51,292 bases of DNA from Modestobacter caceresii (GTDB lineage: Bacteria > Actinomycetota > Actinomycetes > Mycobacteriales > Geodermatophilaceae): positions 64,752-116,043 of the forward strand of contig NZ_JPMX01000077.1 of NCBI RefSeq assembly GCF_000761485.1, written 5' to 3'. The first letter of the stretch is position 1, and every line of letters starts with the position of its first letter. Both the position numbers and the translations under genes were made by a program. Below are positions 16,282-24,107 of the stretch, piece by piece. Below the pieces are notes generated by a model, which was not told the origin of the DNA, did not search any database, and saw only the letters and a list, made by a program, of their open reading frames with translations.

Positions 16282-19131
16282 TCAGGTGGGCGGGGCCGTC
16301 ACCGGGGTCGGCAGCCGCTCGGCGAGCCAGTCGAGGAGGTGCTCGGCCGCCATCGGCCGGGCCACGTGGTAGCCCTGGGCGACGTCGCACCCCCACTGCC
16401 GCAGTGCGGCCAGCGCGGCGGCGTCCTCGACGCCCTCCACCACGATCGTCATCCCCAGGTCCCGGCCCAGCTGGAGCGTGCTCCGCACGATGGCCGCGGC
16501 CCGGACGTCGGAGGTGAGCTGGCCGACGAAGCTCCGGTCCAGCTTCAGCTCGTGCACCGGCAGGGCGCGCAGGTACGTCAGGGACGAGTAGCCGGTGCCG
16601 TAGTCGTCGATCGAGAGCCGGACGCCGAGGGCCCGCAGCCCGGCGAGCACCTGGGAGCTGCGCGCCGCGTCGGCCATCAGCACGTCCTCGGTGATCTCCA
16701 GGGTGAGCGCGGCGGCGGGCACCTCGGTCGCCTCCAGCAGCATGGCGACCTGGTCGGGCAGGGCGACGTCGGCGAGGTTGGACACCGACAGGTTCACCGC
16801 CACCGACAGGTCGTGACCGGCGGCGCGCCAGCCCTGCAGGTCGCGGAGGGAGCGCTCCAGCACCCGCAGTGCGAGCCGGCGCATCAGGCCAGCCTGCTCG
16901 GCGAGCCCGAGGAAGGCGTCCGGGGCGAGCAGGCCACGCTCGGGGTGCTCCCAGCGCACCAGCGCCTCCACGCCGGTGACCTGGCCGCTGCGCAGGTCCA
17001 GTTGGGGCTGGTAGTGCGGCACGAGCTGGTCGGAGTCCAGTGCGCCGCGCAGCTCCTCGAGGGTCTGCAGCCGGTCGCGGGGGTCCGTGGCGCCGTCCGG
17101 CGTCCAGACCTGGGAGCCGTCCCGGGCCCGCTTGGCCGAGTACATGGCGGTGTCGGCGCGGGCGAGCAGCAGCGAGCGGTCCCGGCCGTGGTCGGGGCAC
17201 ACCGCGATGCCGATGCTGGCGTCGACGTGCAGTGACATGCCGTCGAGCACGAAGGCCTCGCGCAGGGCGGCGCCGAGCCGGTCGGCGACCTCCTGGGCCC
17301 GGGCGGCGTCGGCGTCGGGCAGCAGGACGGCGAACTCGTCGCCCCCCATCCGGGCCAGCAGGTCCGCCGGCCCCAGTGGTTGCTCGAGGCGGGGGCCGAC
17401 CAGGCGGAGCAGTTCGTCGCCGACGCTGTGCCCGAAGCTGTCGTTGACCTCCTTGAAGCGGTCCAGGTCGATCATCAGCACCGCACAGGACCGGCCCGGC
17501 GTCGCGTAGACGGTGCGCTCCAGCTCCTCGGTGAAGCGCCGTCGGTTGGCCAGTCCGGTGAGCGGGTCGTTGTGCGCCTCGAGCGCCAGCTGCTGGACGC
17601 GCAGCTGCTCCACCGCCCGCAGCTCGGCGTTCTGCACGACCAGGGCACCTTCGAGGACCACCTGCTGGACGGCCTGGCGCTGCGCCGGGGACCACTCGCC
17701 GGCCCCGCTGGAGGAGCCGGTGACGACCATGCCGAGCAGCCGGTCGCCGGACAGCAGCGGCACGCTGAGGTAGGAGGTGAGACCCAGCGCCTGCACCAGC
17801 TTTGGGTCCAGCAGGTCGCTGGCGACGGCGTCGGGGACGAAGACCGGGCGCCGGTCGCGGACGGTCAGCTGCCACAACCGGACGTCGCTGACGTCCTGGC
17901 CGACCAGCCGGTCGCGGATCACCTGGATGTTCTGCTCGGGCCACCCGACGTGGCGGACCTCGCCCAGCCGGCCGGCGTCGTCGAGCAGGTAGGCGGCGCT
18001 GCGCTCGGTGCCGGCCAGTCCCCGCACCACGGTGGCCAGCACCTCGGCGGCCTCGGCCACCCCGGTCGCCGACGCCCCGTCGACGAGCAGCTGGCGGACG
18101 GCGCGGGCGGTGCTGAGCGACGCGGCGCGGGCCTCGGTGGCGCGCGCCTGCTCGATGACCCCACCCAGGTGTGCGCCGGCGGCCGAGGCGAGCCGGCGGA
18201 CGTCCTCGGAGAAGGGCTGGATGGAAGGGCTGTCCAGGGTCAGCACGCCGGACAGCTGGGGGCTGCGGCCCAGGGGCACGGCCAGCCCCGAGGCGATGCC
18301 GAACGCGTCGACCCACCAGCCGGCCAGCAGGTCGGAGTCCCGGTCGGCGGACATCGGGCGACCGGTGCGCAGCACCTCGTCGGCCAGCCGGAGCGGCTCC
18401 GGTGCCTGGCGGAACTGCGTCCAGGAGCCGACGTCGCGCCGGCCGTCGGCGTAGCTGGCCATCCGCGGCACCAGGACGCCGTCCTCCAGGAGGAAGACGC
18501 AGGCGCGGTGGACCTCGCCCAGCGCGGCGAGCTGCTCGCAGGCCGAGCCGAGGAGCTGGTCCATCGACCGGGCGAGGGCCGCGCTCTCGATCAGGCCGAG
18601 CAGCACCTCGGCCTGGGCCAGCCGACGCTGCTCCGACCGGCGCGTCCAGGCCGCCTGCAGGGCCACCGCCAGCCGCGGGGTGGCGTGCCGCAGCTGCGAC
18701 GCCGAGGCCGCCGCGGCCGGCTCGATGACGAGGGCACCGACGACCTCGTCGCCCACCAGGAGCGGTTCGCCGTGGGCGGAGCGGACGCCGTACCGGCCTG
18801 CCTCGTCGGCGAGCGACCGCGGGGCGTCGTCGAGGGTCATGTTCAGGGTGCGGCGCTCGCCGATCACCGCGGAGAGCACCGGTGAACGCTGCAGGGACAG
18901 CGGCACCCGTTCGCTGGGCGGCACCTGGCCGACCGGTCCACCGGAGCGGACCTGGCGGAAGGGGACGGCGACGCCGGTGCTGGCCTCGTGCACCCAGACG
19001 GCGACCCGGCTGGCGCCGGAGCTGCGCTGCAGCCGGAGCAGGAGCTGTTCGAGGGCGGCGACGGCGTCGTACGGAGAGGGTGGGCGCTCGTCTGCCGGCG
19101 CACCTGCACCGGACGTCCGGACCTCTGACAC
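16282..19131 (-). CDS. GAF-GAF-GAF-GGDEF-EAL cyclic-di-GMP signalling protein
   Basis: A cytoplasmic protein of about 949 aa with three predicted GAF-type sensor segments (residues ~20-170, ~190-350 and ~370-520), a GGDEF cyclase domain and an EAL phosphodiesterase domain. The cyclase motif is intact (LARMGGDEFAVLL). The inhibitory RxxD site, expected just before it, reads GPAD, so product inhibition is probably lost. The EAL domain keeps EALVRW, VNLSVSNLAD, LEITEDVL, SIDDYGTGYSS, LKLDRSF and VVEGVEDA, so hydrolysis should be possible. It has no transmembrane segment. GTG 19131 is preferred; GTG 19182 would add 17 residues. No operon partner. Confidence 0.92.
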   Translation of the reverse strand: MSEVRTSGAGAPADERPPSPYDAVAALEQLLLRLQRSSGASRVAVWVHEASTGVAVPFRQVRSGGPVGQVPPSERVPLSLQRSPVLSAVIGERRTLNMTLDDAPRSLADEAGRYGVRSAHGEPLLVGDEVVGALVIEPAAAASASQLRHATPRLAVALQAAWTRRSEQRRLAQAEVLLGLIESAALARSMDQLLGSACEQLAALGEVHRACVFLLEDGVLVPRMASYADGRRDVGSWTQFRQAPEPLRLADEVLRTGRPMSADRDSDLLAGWWVDAFGIASGLAVPLGRSPQLSGVLTLDSPSIQPFSEDVRRLASAAGAHLGGVIEQARATEARAASLSTARAVRQLLVDGASATGVAEAAEVLATVVRGLAGTERSAAYLLDDAGRLGEVRHVGWPEQNIQVIRDRLVGQDVSDVRLWQLTVRDRRPVFVPDAVASDLLDPKLVQALGLTSYLSVPLLSGDRLLGMVVTGSSSGAGEWSPAQRQAVQQVVLEGALVVQNAELRAVEQLRVQQLALEAHNDPLTGLANRRRFTEELERTVYATPGRSCAVLMIDLDRFKEVNDSFGHSVGDELLRLVGPRLEQPLGPADLLARMGGDEFAVLLPDADAARAQEVADRLGAALREAFVLDGMSLHVDASIGIAVCPDHGRDRSLLLARADTAMYSAKRARDGSQVWTPDGATDPRDRLQTLEELRGALDSDQLVPHYQPQLDLRSGQVTGVEALVRWEHPERGLLAPDAFLGLAEQAGLMRRLALRVLERSLRDLQGWRAAGHDLSVAVNLSVSNLADVALPDQVAMLLEATEVPAAALTLEITEDVLMADAARSSQVLAGLRALGVRLSIDDYGTGYSSLTYLRALPVHELKLDRSFVGQLTSDVRAAAIVRSTLQLGRDLGMTIVVEGVEDAAALAALRQWGCDVAQGYHVARPMAAEHLLDWLAERLPTPVTAPPT

Positions 19132-19329
19132 ACCACTCCATCGGCGGGACGGGACGGTCCTGGAGGGTGTGCACCAGGTCACCCCCCGATCGGGTGGCGC
19201 GGTCCGGCGGCGCGTCGGCGGCCCACCCGTCGCGCTGAGCGGGCAGGCCTCGGGTGATACTGGACATGATCCACCGCAGTCCCTGGCCTGCCAGGGAGCT
19301 CACCGCCCCGCACGTCCCGGAGGAACCCC

Positions 19330-19650
19330 GTGACCTACGTCATCACCCAGGCCTGTGTCGACGTCCTCGACAAGGCGTGCATCGACGAGTGTCCGGTGGA
19401 CTGCATCTACGAGGGCGACCGGATGCTCTACATCCACCCCGACGAGTGCGTGGACTGCGGCGCCTGCGAGCCGGTCTGCCCGGTGGAGGCCATCTACTAC
19501 GAGGACGACGTCCCGGACAAGTGGAAGGACTTCTACAACGCCAACGTGGAGTTCTTCTCCGACCTGGGCAGCCCCGGTGGTGCCGCCAAGACCGGCAAGA
19601 TCGACAAGGACCACCCGCTGGTGGCCGCGCTCCCGCCCCAGGGCGAGTGA
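19330..19650 (+). CDS. fdxA: 7Fe ferredoxin (3Fe-4S/4Fe-4S)
   Basis: A 106-aa soluble ferredoxin. The cysteines are arranged as C9, C17, C21, C25 and C40-x2-C43-x2-C46-x3-C50, the pattern of 3Fe-4S plus 4Fe-4S FdxA proteins, and the C-terminal tail of about 50 residues is usual for actinobacteria. It can feed electrons to enzymes such as the ferredoxin-dependent sulfite reductase encoded at 4230, though that pairing is an inference. GTG start with GGAGGA upstream. Its stop overlaps the dapC GTG start by 4 nt, a conserved fdxA-dapC coupling in actinobacteria. Confidence 0.95.
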   Translation: MTYVITQACVDVLDKACIDECPVDCIYEGDRMLYIHPDECVDCGACEPVCPVEAIYYEDDVPDKWKDFYNANVEFFSDLGSPGGAAKTGKIDKDHPLVAALPPQGE

Positions 19651-20750
19651 GCGCGGTCCGGCTGCCGGACTTCCCCTGGGACTCGCTGGGCCCCGCCCGC
19701 GCCCGCGCCGCTGAGCACCCCGGTGGGGCGGTCGACCTGTCGATCGGCACGCCGGTGGACCCGACCCCGACCCTGCTGGGGGAGGCGCTGGCCGCGGCCG
19801 CAGACGCTCCCGGGTACCCGACGGCGTTGGGCACCGTGGACGCGCGGCGGGCGGCGGCCGGCTGGCTCTCCCGCCGGCTCGGCGTCCAGTTGGCCGACCC
19901 GCTGGGGGCCGTGCCCTCGGTGATCCCCACGGTGGGCTCCAAGGAGCTCGTCGCGCTGCTGCCGACGCTGCTGGGGCTCTCCGGCACCGGGACGGTGCTG
20001 ATCCCCGAGGTCGCCTACCCGACCTATGAGGTGGGGGCGGTGGTCGCGGGACTGCAGGTGCTGCGCACCGACACCCCGCCGGCCGACCCCGGCGATGCTG
20101 TTCTGGTCTGGCTGAACTCGCCGGGCAACCCGCACGGCCGGGTGCTGACCGACGACGAGCTGCGCGCCTGGGCGGCCTGGGGCCGCACGCACGGCGTGCC
20201 CGTGGTGGCCGACGAGTGCTACGTCGAGCTGGGCTGGGACGGCGTCCGGCCCAGGTCGGTGCTGCACCCCGACGTCGCCGGGCCGGACCACACCGGTCTG
20301 CTGGCCGTCCACTCGCTGTCCAAGCAGTCGACCGCCGCCGGCTACCGCGCCGGCCTGCTGTCCGGTGACCCGGCGCTGGTCCGCCGGGTGTGGGAGGTGC
20401 GCCGCCACCTCGGTCTGCTGGTGCCCACGCCGGTGCAGGCGGCGATGGCCGCCGCGCTGGCCGACGACGGCCACGTGGACGCCCAGCGGGAGCGCTACCG
20501 GTCCCGCCGGGACCGGCTGGCCCCGGCCGTGCGGGCCGCTGGTGCCCGGATCGACCACTCCGAGGCCGGCCTGTACCTCTGGGTCACCCGCGACGAGGAC
20601 TGCTGGGCGACGATCGACTGGCTCGCCGGGCTGGGCATCGTGGCCGCACCCGGCAGCTTCTACGGTCCGGCCGGGAGCCGGCACGTCCGGCTGGCGCTCA
20701 CCGCCACCGACGAGCGGATCGACGCCGCCGTGGAGCGCCTCACCAGCTAG
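19647..20750 (+). CDS. dapC: Succinyldiaminopimelate transaminase
   Basis: A 367-aa PLP-dependent fold-type I aminotransferase that makes N-succinyl-LL-2,6-diaminopimelate in the succinylase branch of lysine/peptidoglycan precursor synthesis. The PLP lysine lies in HSLSKQSTAAGYRAG. VWLNSPGNPHG holds the Asn that contacts the cofactor, and VVADECYVELGW holds its Asp. The partner genes dapD and dapE lie at 30604-32829, with about 10 kb of accessory DNA between. The GTG at 19647 overlaps the fdxA stop. The gene's TAG stop lies within a CTAG that marks the edge of a MITE-like element. Confidence 0.9.
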   Translation: MSAVRLPDFPWDSLGPARARAAEHPGGAVDLSIGTPVDPTPTLLGEALAAAADAPGYPTALGTVDARRAAAGWLSRRLGVQLADPLGAVPSVIPTVGSKELVALLPTLLGLSGTGTVLIPEVAYPTYEVGAVVAGLQVLRTDTPPADPGDAVLVWLNSPGNPHGRVLTDDELRAWAAWGRTHGVPVVADECYVELGWDGVRPRSVLHPDVAGPDHTGLLAVHSLSKQSTAAGYRAGLLSGDPALVRRVWEVRRHLGLLVPTPVQAAMAAALADDGHVDAQRERYRSRRDRLAPAVRAAGARIDHSEAGLYLWVTRDEDCWATIDWLAGLGIVAAPGSFYGPAGSRHVRLALTATDERIDAAVERLTS

Positions 20751-21121
20751 TACCCCGGCCGCCAACGTTCGCCCCCTGCCCGATGCGGCGCCGACTGTAG
20801 ACGCAAGATGCCGAATGGCGAAAGGTGATGGTCATGACAGCACCGGACGATGCTCGTACACGCTGGCCTGACAGCGGCAGCCCCGACTATCAGCACTTGC
20901 CGGAGCCCGTAGCGCTCGAAGAGACGATCGCTCTTCACCCAGCCGGGCCAGCGGAGCCCCCGCCAGACGGGAGCACTGGCTTCGGTGACTCGGGGGACGA
21001 CGGCGACGGCGAGGGCTAACGGGCACTACCGGAACCCCTCACTCGGTGTGACAGGTCGCGACGCGCGTGGCGCTGTCTCCGGAGCCGCCGTTGGGGCGAA
21101 CGTTGCCGGGTGCGGCACTAG
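20747..21121. mobile_element. MITE-like element with ~25-bp terminal inverted repeats and CTAG target duplication
   Basis: CTAG at 20747-20750 and CTAG at 21118-21121 flank a 367-bp segment whose ends are inverted repeats. Comparing 20747-20775 with the complement of 21093-21121 gives 24 of 29 matches, including a perfect 13-nt block CAACGTTCGCCCC. GC content inside is visibly lower than in the neighbours. If the segment and one CTAG are removed, dapC and the convergent AraC gene would end on the same CTAG, each keeping its TAG stop; this is what a target duplication would produce. No transposase is present, so it would be non-autonomous. CTAG-type duplications are known for IS5-like elements. 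Confidence 0.5.
20834..21019 (+). CDS. Small acidic hypothetical protein inside the MITE-like element
   Basis: A 61-aa reading frame from ATG 20834 with an AAAGG ribosome site 8 nt upstream; GTG 20825 and ATG 20828 are also in frame. The product begins MTAPDDARTRWPDS and ends in a Gly/Asp-rich tail (FGDSGDDGDGEG). It has no hydrophobic segment, cysteine or motif that I recognise. Codon use is less GC-biased than in neighbouring genes. It is wholly contained between the terminal inverted repeats, so it is either a passenger gene or a chance ORF in a mobile element. Confidence 0.4.
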   Translation: MTAPDDARTRWPDSGSPDYQHLPEPVALEETIALHPAGPAEPPPDGSTGFGDSGDDGDGEG

Positions 21122-22050
21122 CTCGCGAGAGTGGCGCGGTGGGCAGCCGGGCTGACCCCGGTGGCCCGCTTGAACGCGGTGCTCAGCGCGAAGGGGCTGG
21201 TGTAGCCCACCCTGCGGGCGATGCCGGAGAGGGTCAGGCTGCGGTCGCGGAGCAGGTCGGTGGCGAGCGCGATCCGCCAGCTGGTCAGGTAGCTCATCGG
21301 CGGCTCGCCGACGAGCTCGGTGAACCGCCGCGCCAGCGTCGCCCGGGCGACCCCCACCGCGTCGGCGAGCGAGGCGACGGTCCACGGCTCCGCCGGGCGG
21401 TCGTGGAGCAGGGTCAGCGCGGGCCCGACGACCGGGTCGCCGGCGGCCACGTACCAGCCGGGCGCGCGTGCCTCCGGGCTGGCGGCCCAGACCCGCAGGG
21501 CGGACACGAGGGTGACGTCCAGCAGTCGGTCCAGCACGGCCTCCTGGCCGGGCGCCTCCCGGGCCACCTCCGCGGCGAGCAGCCGGGTCACCGCGGACGT
21601 GCCCTCGTCGGCGGGGACGACCACCAGTGGCGGGAGCGCCCGCACCAGCCGCTCGCCCACCGCGCCGGGCCGGGGGTAGGTGCCGGTGAGCAGCACGGTG
21701 CCCCCGGCGGCGTCGTTGCCCCACGCGCGGGTGCCCAGCTCGGCCATCCCGGTGCCCGACCCGACGGGGGTGCACTGCTGCCCTGGGCCGACGGACACCT
21801 GCGGCGGTGTCGACGGCTCGTCGGCCACCGTGTAGTGCTGCGGGCCGCGGACCAGGGCGACGTCGCCGGCGCCGATGTGCTCGGTGCGCCCGCCGGCGAG
21901 CACCACCCACGCCGAGCCGTGCAGGACGGCGAGCAGGGTCAGTGGCGCCTCGTCGGCGATCCGCATCGACCAGGGCGGGCTGAGCAGGGAGCGCAGCAGG
22001 AACGCCCCGCGCGCGTACGGGCCGTCGAGCAGGGCGGAGACGGCGTCCAT
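21118..22050 (-). CDS. AraC-family transcriptional regulator with cupin sensor domain
   Basis: A 310-aa regulator. The N-terminal half is an AraC-type cupin (SMRIADEAPLTLLAVLHGSAW and GDVALVRGPQHYTVAD). The C-terminal HTH pair is clear: VASLADAVGVARATLARRF for the first helix-turn-helix and LSGIARRVGYTSPFALSTAF for the second. Start ATG 22050. It is divergent from the NmrA-like reductase gene starting at 22132, with an 81-bp shared promoter region, so control of that reductase operon is the obvious hypothesis. Its TAG stop lies in the CTAG bounding the MITE-like element. Confidence 0.92.
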   Translation of the reverse strand: MDAVSALLDGPYARGAFLLRSLLSPPWSMRIADEAPLTLLAVLHGSAWVVLAGGRTEHIGAGDVALVRGPQHYTVADEPSTPPQVSVGPGQQCTPVGSGTGMAELGTRAWGNDAAGGTVLLTGTYPRPGAVGERLVRALPPLVVVPADEGTSAVTRLLAAEVAREAPGQEAVLDRLLDVTLVSALRVWAASPEARAPGWYVAAGDPVVGPALTLLHDRPAEPWTVASLADAVGVARATLARRFTELVGEPPMSYLTSWRIALATDLLRDRSLTLSGIARRVGYTSPFALSTAFKRATGVSPAAHRATLAS

Positions 22051-22131
22051 GCGGCGCAGCGTAGACGCTGACGCATGTGATCGCGCTCCTCGGCGATGGA
22101 TCGTCTCGATCCGCCTCGCTGTACTGACGTC

Positions 22132-22965
22132 ATGACCGAACAGCTGATCCTCGTGACCGGCGGCACCGGGACGACCGGTGGCCGCATCGCCCATCGACTG
22201 CGGGCCCGTGGCGTGCCCGTGCGGGTCGCTTCCCGGCGCGCTGCCTGCCGGCTCGACTGGGCCGACCCCACCACCTGGGACGCCGCCCTGGCCGGCACCT
22301 CCGCGGTGTACCTGGCGTACGCGCCGGACCTCGCCGTCCCGGGGGCGGACGACGTCCTGGCCGCCTTCACCGACCGGGCCGCCCGGGCCGGGGTCGGCCG
22401 GGTGGTGCTGTTGTCCGGGCGCGGCGAGCCCGCCGCGCAGCGGGCGGAGCAGGCGGTACGGGAGACCGCCAGCAGCGCCGGGCTGGACTGGACCGTGGTG
22501 CGCTGCAGCTGGTTCGCGCAGAACTTCACCGAGGGGCAGTTCGCCGATGCGGTGCGCGCCGGTGAGCTGGCGCTGCCCGTGGACGACGTGGTCGAGCCGT
22601 TCGTGGACGCCGACGACATCGCCGACGTGGCCGTCGCCGCACTGCTCGACGACGGGCACGCCGGGCTCACCCACGAGCTGACCGGGCCGCGGGCGCTGAC
22701 CTTCGCCGCGGCGGTGGCCGAGCTGGCCGCGGCGACGGGCCGGCCGGTGGCCTTCCGGTCGGTGCCGCTGGCGGAGTTCACCGCTGCCCTGGCAGGGGAC
22801 GGCGTGCCGCCGGAGGTGGTCGAGCTGATGACCCACCTGTTCACCGAGGTCCTGGACGGCCGCAACGCCGCGCCTGCACACGGGGTGCAGCAGGCGCTGG
22901 GCCGCCCGGCCACCGACTTCACCGACGCAGTGCGGCGCAGCACGCTCGCCGGGAGCCGGGCGTGA
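22132..22965 (+). CDS. NmrA-like NAD(P)-binding atypical SDR oxidoreductase
   Basis: A 277-aa Rossmann protein of the NmrA/QOR2 type. The dinucleotide motif LVTGGTGTTGGRIAHRL starts at residue 7. WTVVRCSWFAQNF and EPFVDADDIADVAVAAL are typical of NAD(P)H:quinone reductases and redox sensors of this family. No YxxxK catalytic pair is evident, as expected for atypical SDRs. It is divergent from the AraC regulator and translationally coupled (GTGA) to the following DUF1772 gene, so the pair may act on the same small-molecule substrate. Confidence 0.88.
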   Translation: MTEQLILVTGGTGTTGGRIAHRLRARGVPVRVASRRAACRLDWADPTTWDAALAGTSAVYLAYAPDLAVPGADDVLAAFTDRAARAGVGRVVLLSGRGEPAAQRAEQAVRETASSAGLDWTVVRCSWFAQNFTEGQFADAVRAGELALPVDDVVEPFVDADDIADVAVAALLDDGHAGLTHELTGPRALTFAAAVAELAAATGRPVAFRSVPLAEFTAALAGDGVPPEVVELMTHLFTEVLDGRNAAPAHGVQQALGRPATDFTDAVRRSTLAGSRA

Positions 22966-23429
22966 GCGCGCGCCCACCCGTGCTGGTGGTCGCGACGGTC
23001 GGTTCAGGGCTGGTCGCCGGCGCCTTCGCCGTCTTCAGCCTGATGGTGGTGCCGGCCCTGACCGCCCTGCCCGGCGCCGCCGGTGCGACGGCGATGCAGT
23101 CGGTCAACCGCACGGCGGTCCGCCCGGGCTTCATGACGCTGCTGTTCGGCATCGCGCTGGTCTGCCTGGTGCTGGGCGGGGCCGAGCTGGCCGGGTCGCG
23201 CCGGCCGGCCGTGCTGACCGGCGTCGCGCTGTACCTGTTCGGGGTCGTCGGGGTCACCGTGCTGGCTAACGTCCCGCTCAACGACGCGTTGGCCCGGCTG
23301 GACGCCGCGGCGCCGGGTGCCGCGGAGGCGTGGCGGGAGAACGCCGGCCGCTGGACCCGGTGGAACACCGTGCGCTCGCTCGCCGCGACGGGCGCGGCGA
23401 CCGCCTTCCTGCTCGGGTCGGCCGACTGA
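22962..23429 (+). CDS. DUF1772 integral membrane protein (anthrone oxygenase-like)
   Basis: A 155-aa membrane protein with four helices and the DUF1772 hallmarks: FSLMVVPALTALPGAAG, AMQSVNRTAVRPGFM, then ANVPLNDALA and the WTRWNTVRS near the end. Some family members are oxygenase-like enzymes for anthrones, but bacterial members are mostly uncharacterised. Its GTG overlaps the stop of the NmrA-like gene. A decayed partial copy of this gene lies at 29393-29596, on the far side of the inserted module. Confidence 0.88.
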   Translation: MSARPPVLVVATVGSGLVAGAFAVFSLMVVPALTALPGAAGATAMQSVNRTAVRPGFMTLLFGIALVCLVLGGAELAGSRRPAVLTGVALYLFGVVGVTVLANVPLNDALARLDAAAPGAAEAWRENAGRWTRWNTVRSLAATGAATAFLLGSAD

Positions 23430-23436
23430 CCGCCGG

Positions 23437-23577
23437 TCAGTCCAGGCGGAGCCGGAGCGGGAGCTCGAGGGTGCTCGGGGTGCTCTCCCAGCCGAGCGCG
23501 GGGGTCCAGCGCCAGCCGTCCATCGCCACCTCGGTGAGGCCGAAGCGCTCGGCGTACGCCACCGCCCAGGTGGCCTC
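23437..23577 (-). pseudogene. Truncated 3' remnant of the lysozyme-like gene at 29614
   Basis: These 141 bp on the minus strand reproduce the last codons and stop of the gene at 29614-30534 with a fixed offset of 6177 bp. Identity is about 94% over 23436-23577 and 29613-29754. The encoded tail reads [20 protein letters not shown] and then ELPLRLRLD. Homology ends abruptly at 23577, where the module with its direct-repeat box begins. There is no start or upstream part, so this is a remnant left by duplication or insertion. Confidence 0.88.
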
Positions 23578-23588
23578 ATGGGGCCCGC

Positions 23589-23605
23589 CTTCAGCAGTCC
23601 TTCAA
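23589..23605 (+). promoter_or_regulatory. Phased direct repeat CTTCAG-N5-CTTCAA before the pseudo-receiver gene
   Basis: CTTCAG at 23589 and CTTCAA at 23600 are 11 bp apart, the spacing of tandem OmpR/PhoB-type half-sites. GGCTGGACCG follows 12 bp later and directly abuts the GTG start at 23628. The same half-sites and the same GGCTGGACCG occur at 26523-26570 before the coiled-coil gene. Binding by the regulator at 25783 is inferred. Confidence 0.65.
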
Positions 23606-23627
23606 CCGCCGCTGGGAGGCTGGACCG

Positions 23628-24107
23628 GTGGCACCAGTGAGGGGCGGTCCCAGCGGCGTCGTCTGTGACGACCGCGTCGCCATGCAGACCGCCGTGGCAG
23701 CGCTGTTCGACCGGAGCGGTGTCCGCTTGCTGCAGGTCACGCCTTCGTTCGCGGACCTGATGGCGCTGCTGGTGGCCACCTCTCCCGACGTGGTGGTCCT
23801 GGCGCTGCCCACTCCTGGGGCGGACGGTGTGGCTGCGGTACGGCAGGTGCGGCTCGCCGCACCCCGGGCACAGCTGGTCGTACTGTCCTCGTTCACCGAG
23901 CTGGAGGATGCTGCACTGCACGCCGGCGCGCATGCCCTGGTGCGGGACGAGGACCTGCGGGACCTTCGAGCAGTCCTGCTCGGCATCGCCTCCAGTGAGG
24001 TGCCGCCGGGGGACGCCGTTCAGCCGATCCGCGAGGCACCGGTCGACTCCGCGCCTCGGTCGCTCGTCGCGACGGCCGGCAGAGTCAGCTCGAACCCGGC
24101 GTCGTAG
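23628..24107 (+). CDS. Stand-alone pseudo-receiver domain protein (no phospho-acceptor Asp)
   Basis: A 159-aa protein with the fold pattern of a response-regulator receiver: GVVCDDRVAMQTAV for strand 1 and the acidic pair, VVVLALPTPGADG for strand 3, LVVLSSFTE for strand 4 and HAGAHALVRDEDLRDL for strand 5. The phosphorylated Asp of strand 3 is Ala59, and the conserved Lys of strand 5 is Arg, so normal phosphorylation is impossible. There is no DNA-binding domain. The C-terminal ~40 residues are unstructured-looking, and their codons overlap the 3' end of the convergent sensor kinase gene by 88 bp. GTG 23628 is preceded by GGGAGG. A role as a non-phosphorylated modulator of the neighbouring kinase/regulator is inference. 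Confidence 0.78.
   Translation: MAPVRGGPSGVVCDDRVAMQTAVAALFDRSGVRLLQVTPSFADLMALLVATSPDVVVLALPTPGADGVAAVRQVRLAAPRAQLVVLSSFTELEDAALHAGAHALVRDEDLRDLRAVLLGIASSEVPPGDAVQPIREAPVDSAPRSLVATAGRVSSNPAS

Noticed and set aside
16109-19303. 1064-codon second minus-strand frame over the GGDEF-EAL gene
   Set aside because: Arg/Pro/Ala-rich shadow of the real frame, which carries the intact GGDEF and EAL motifs.
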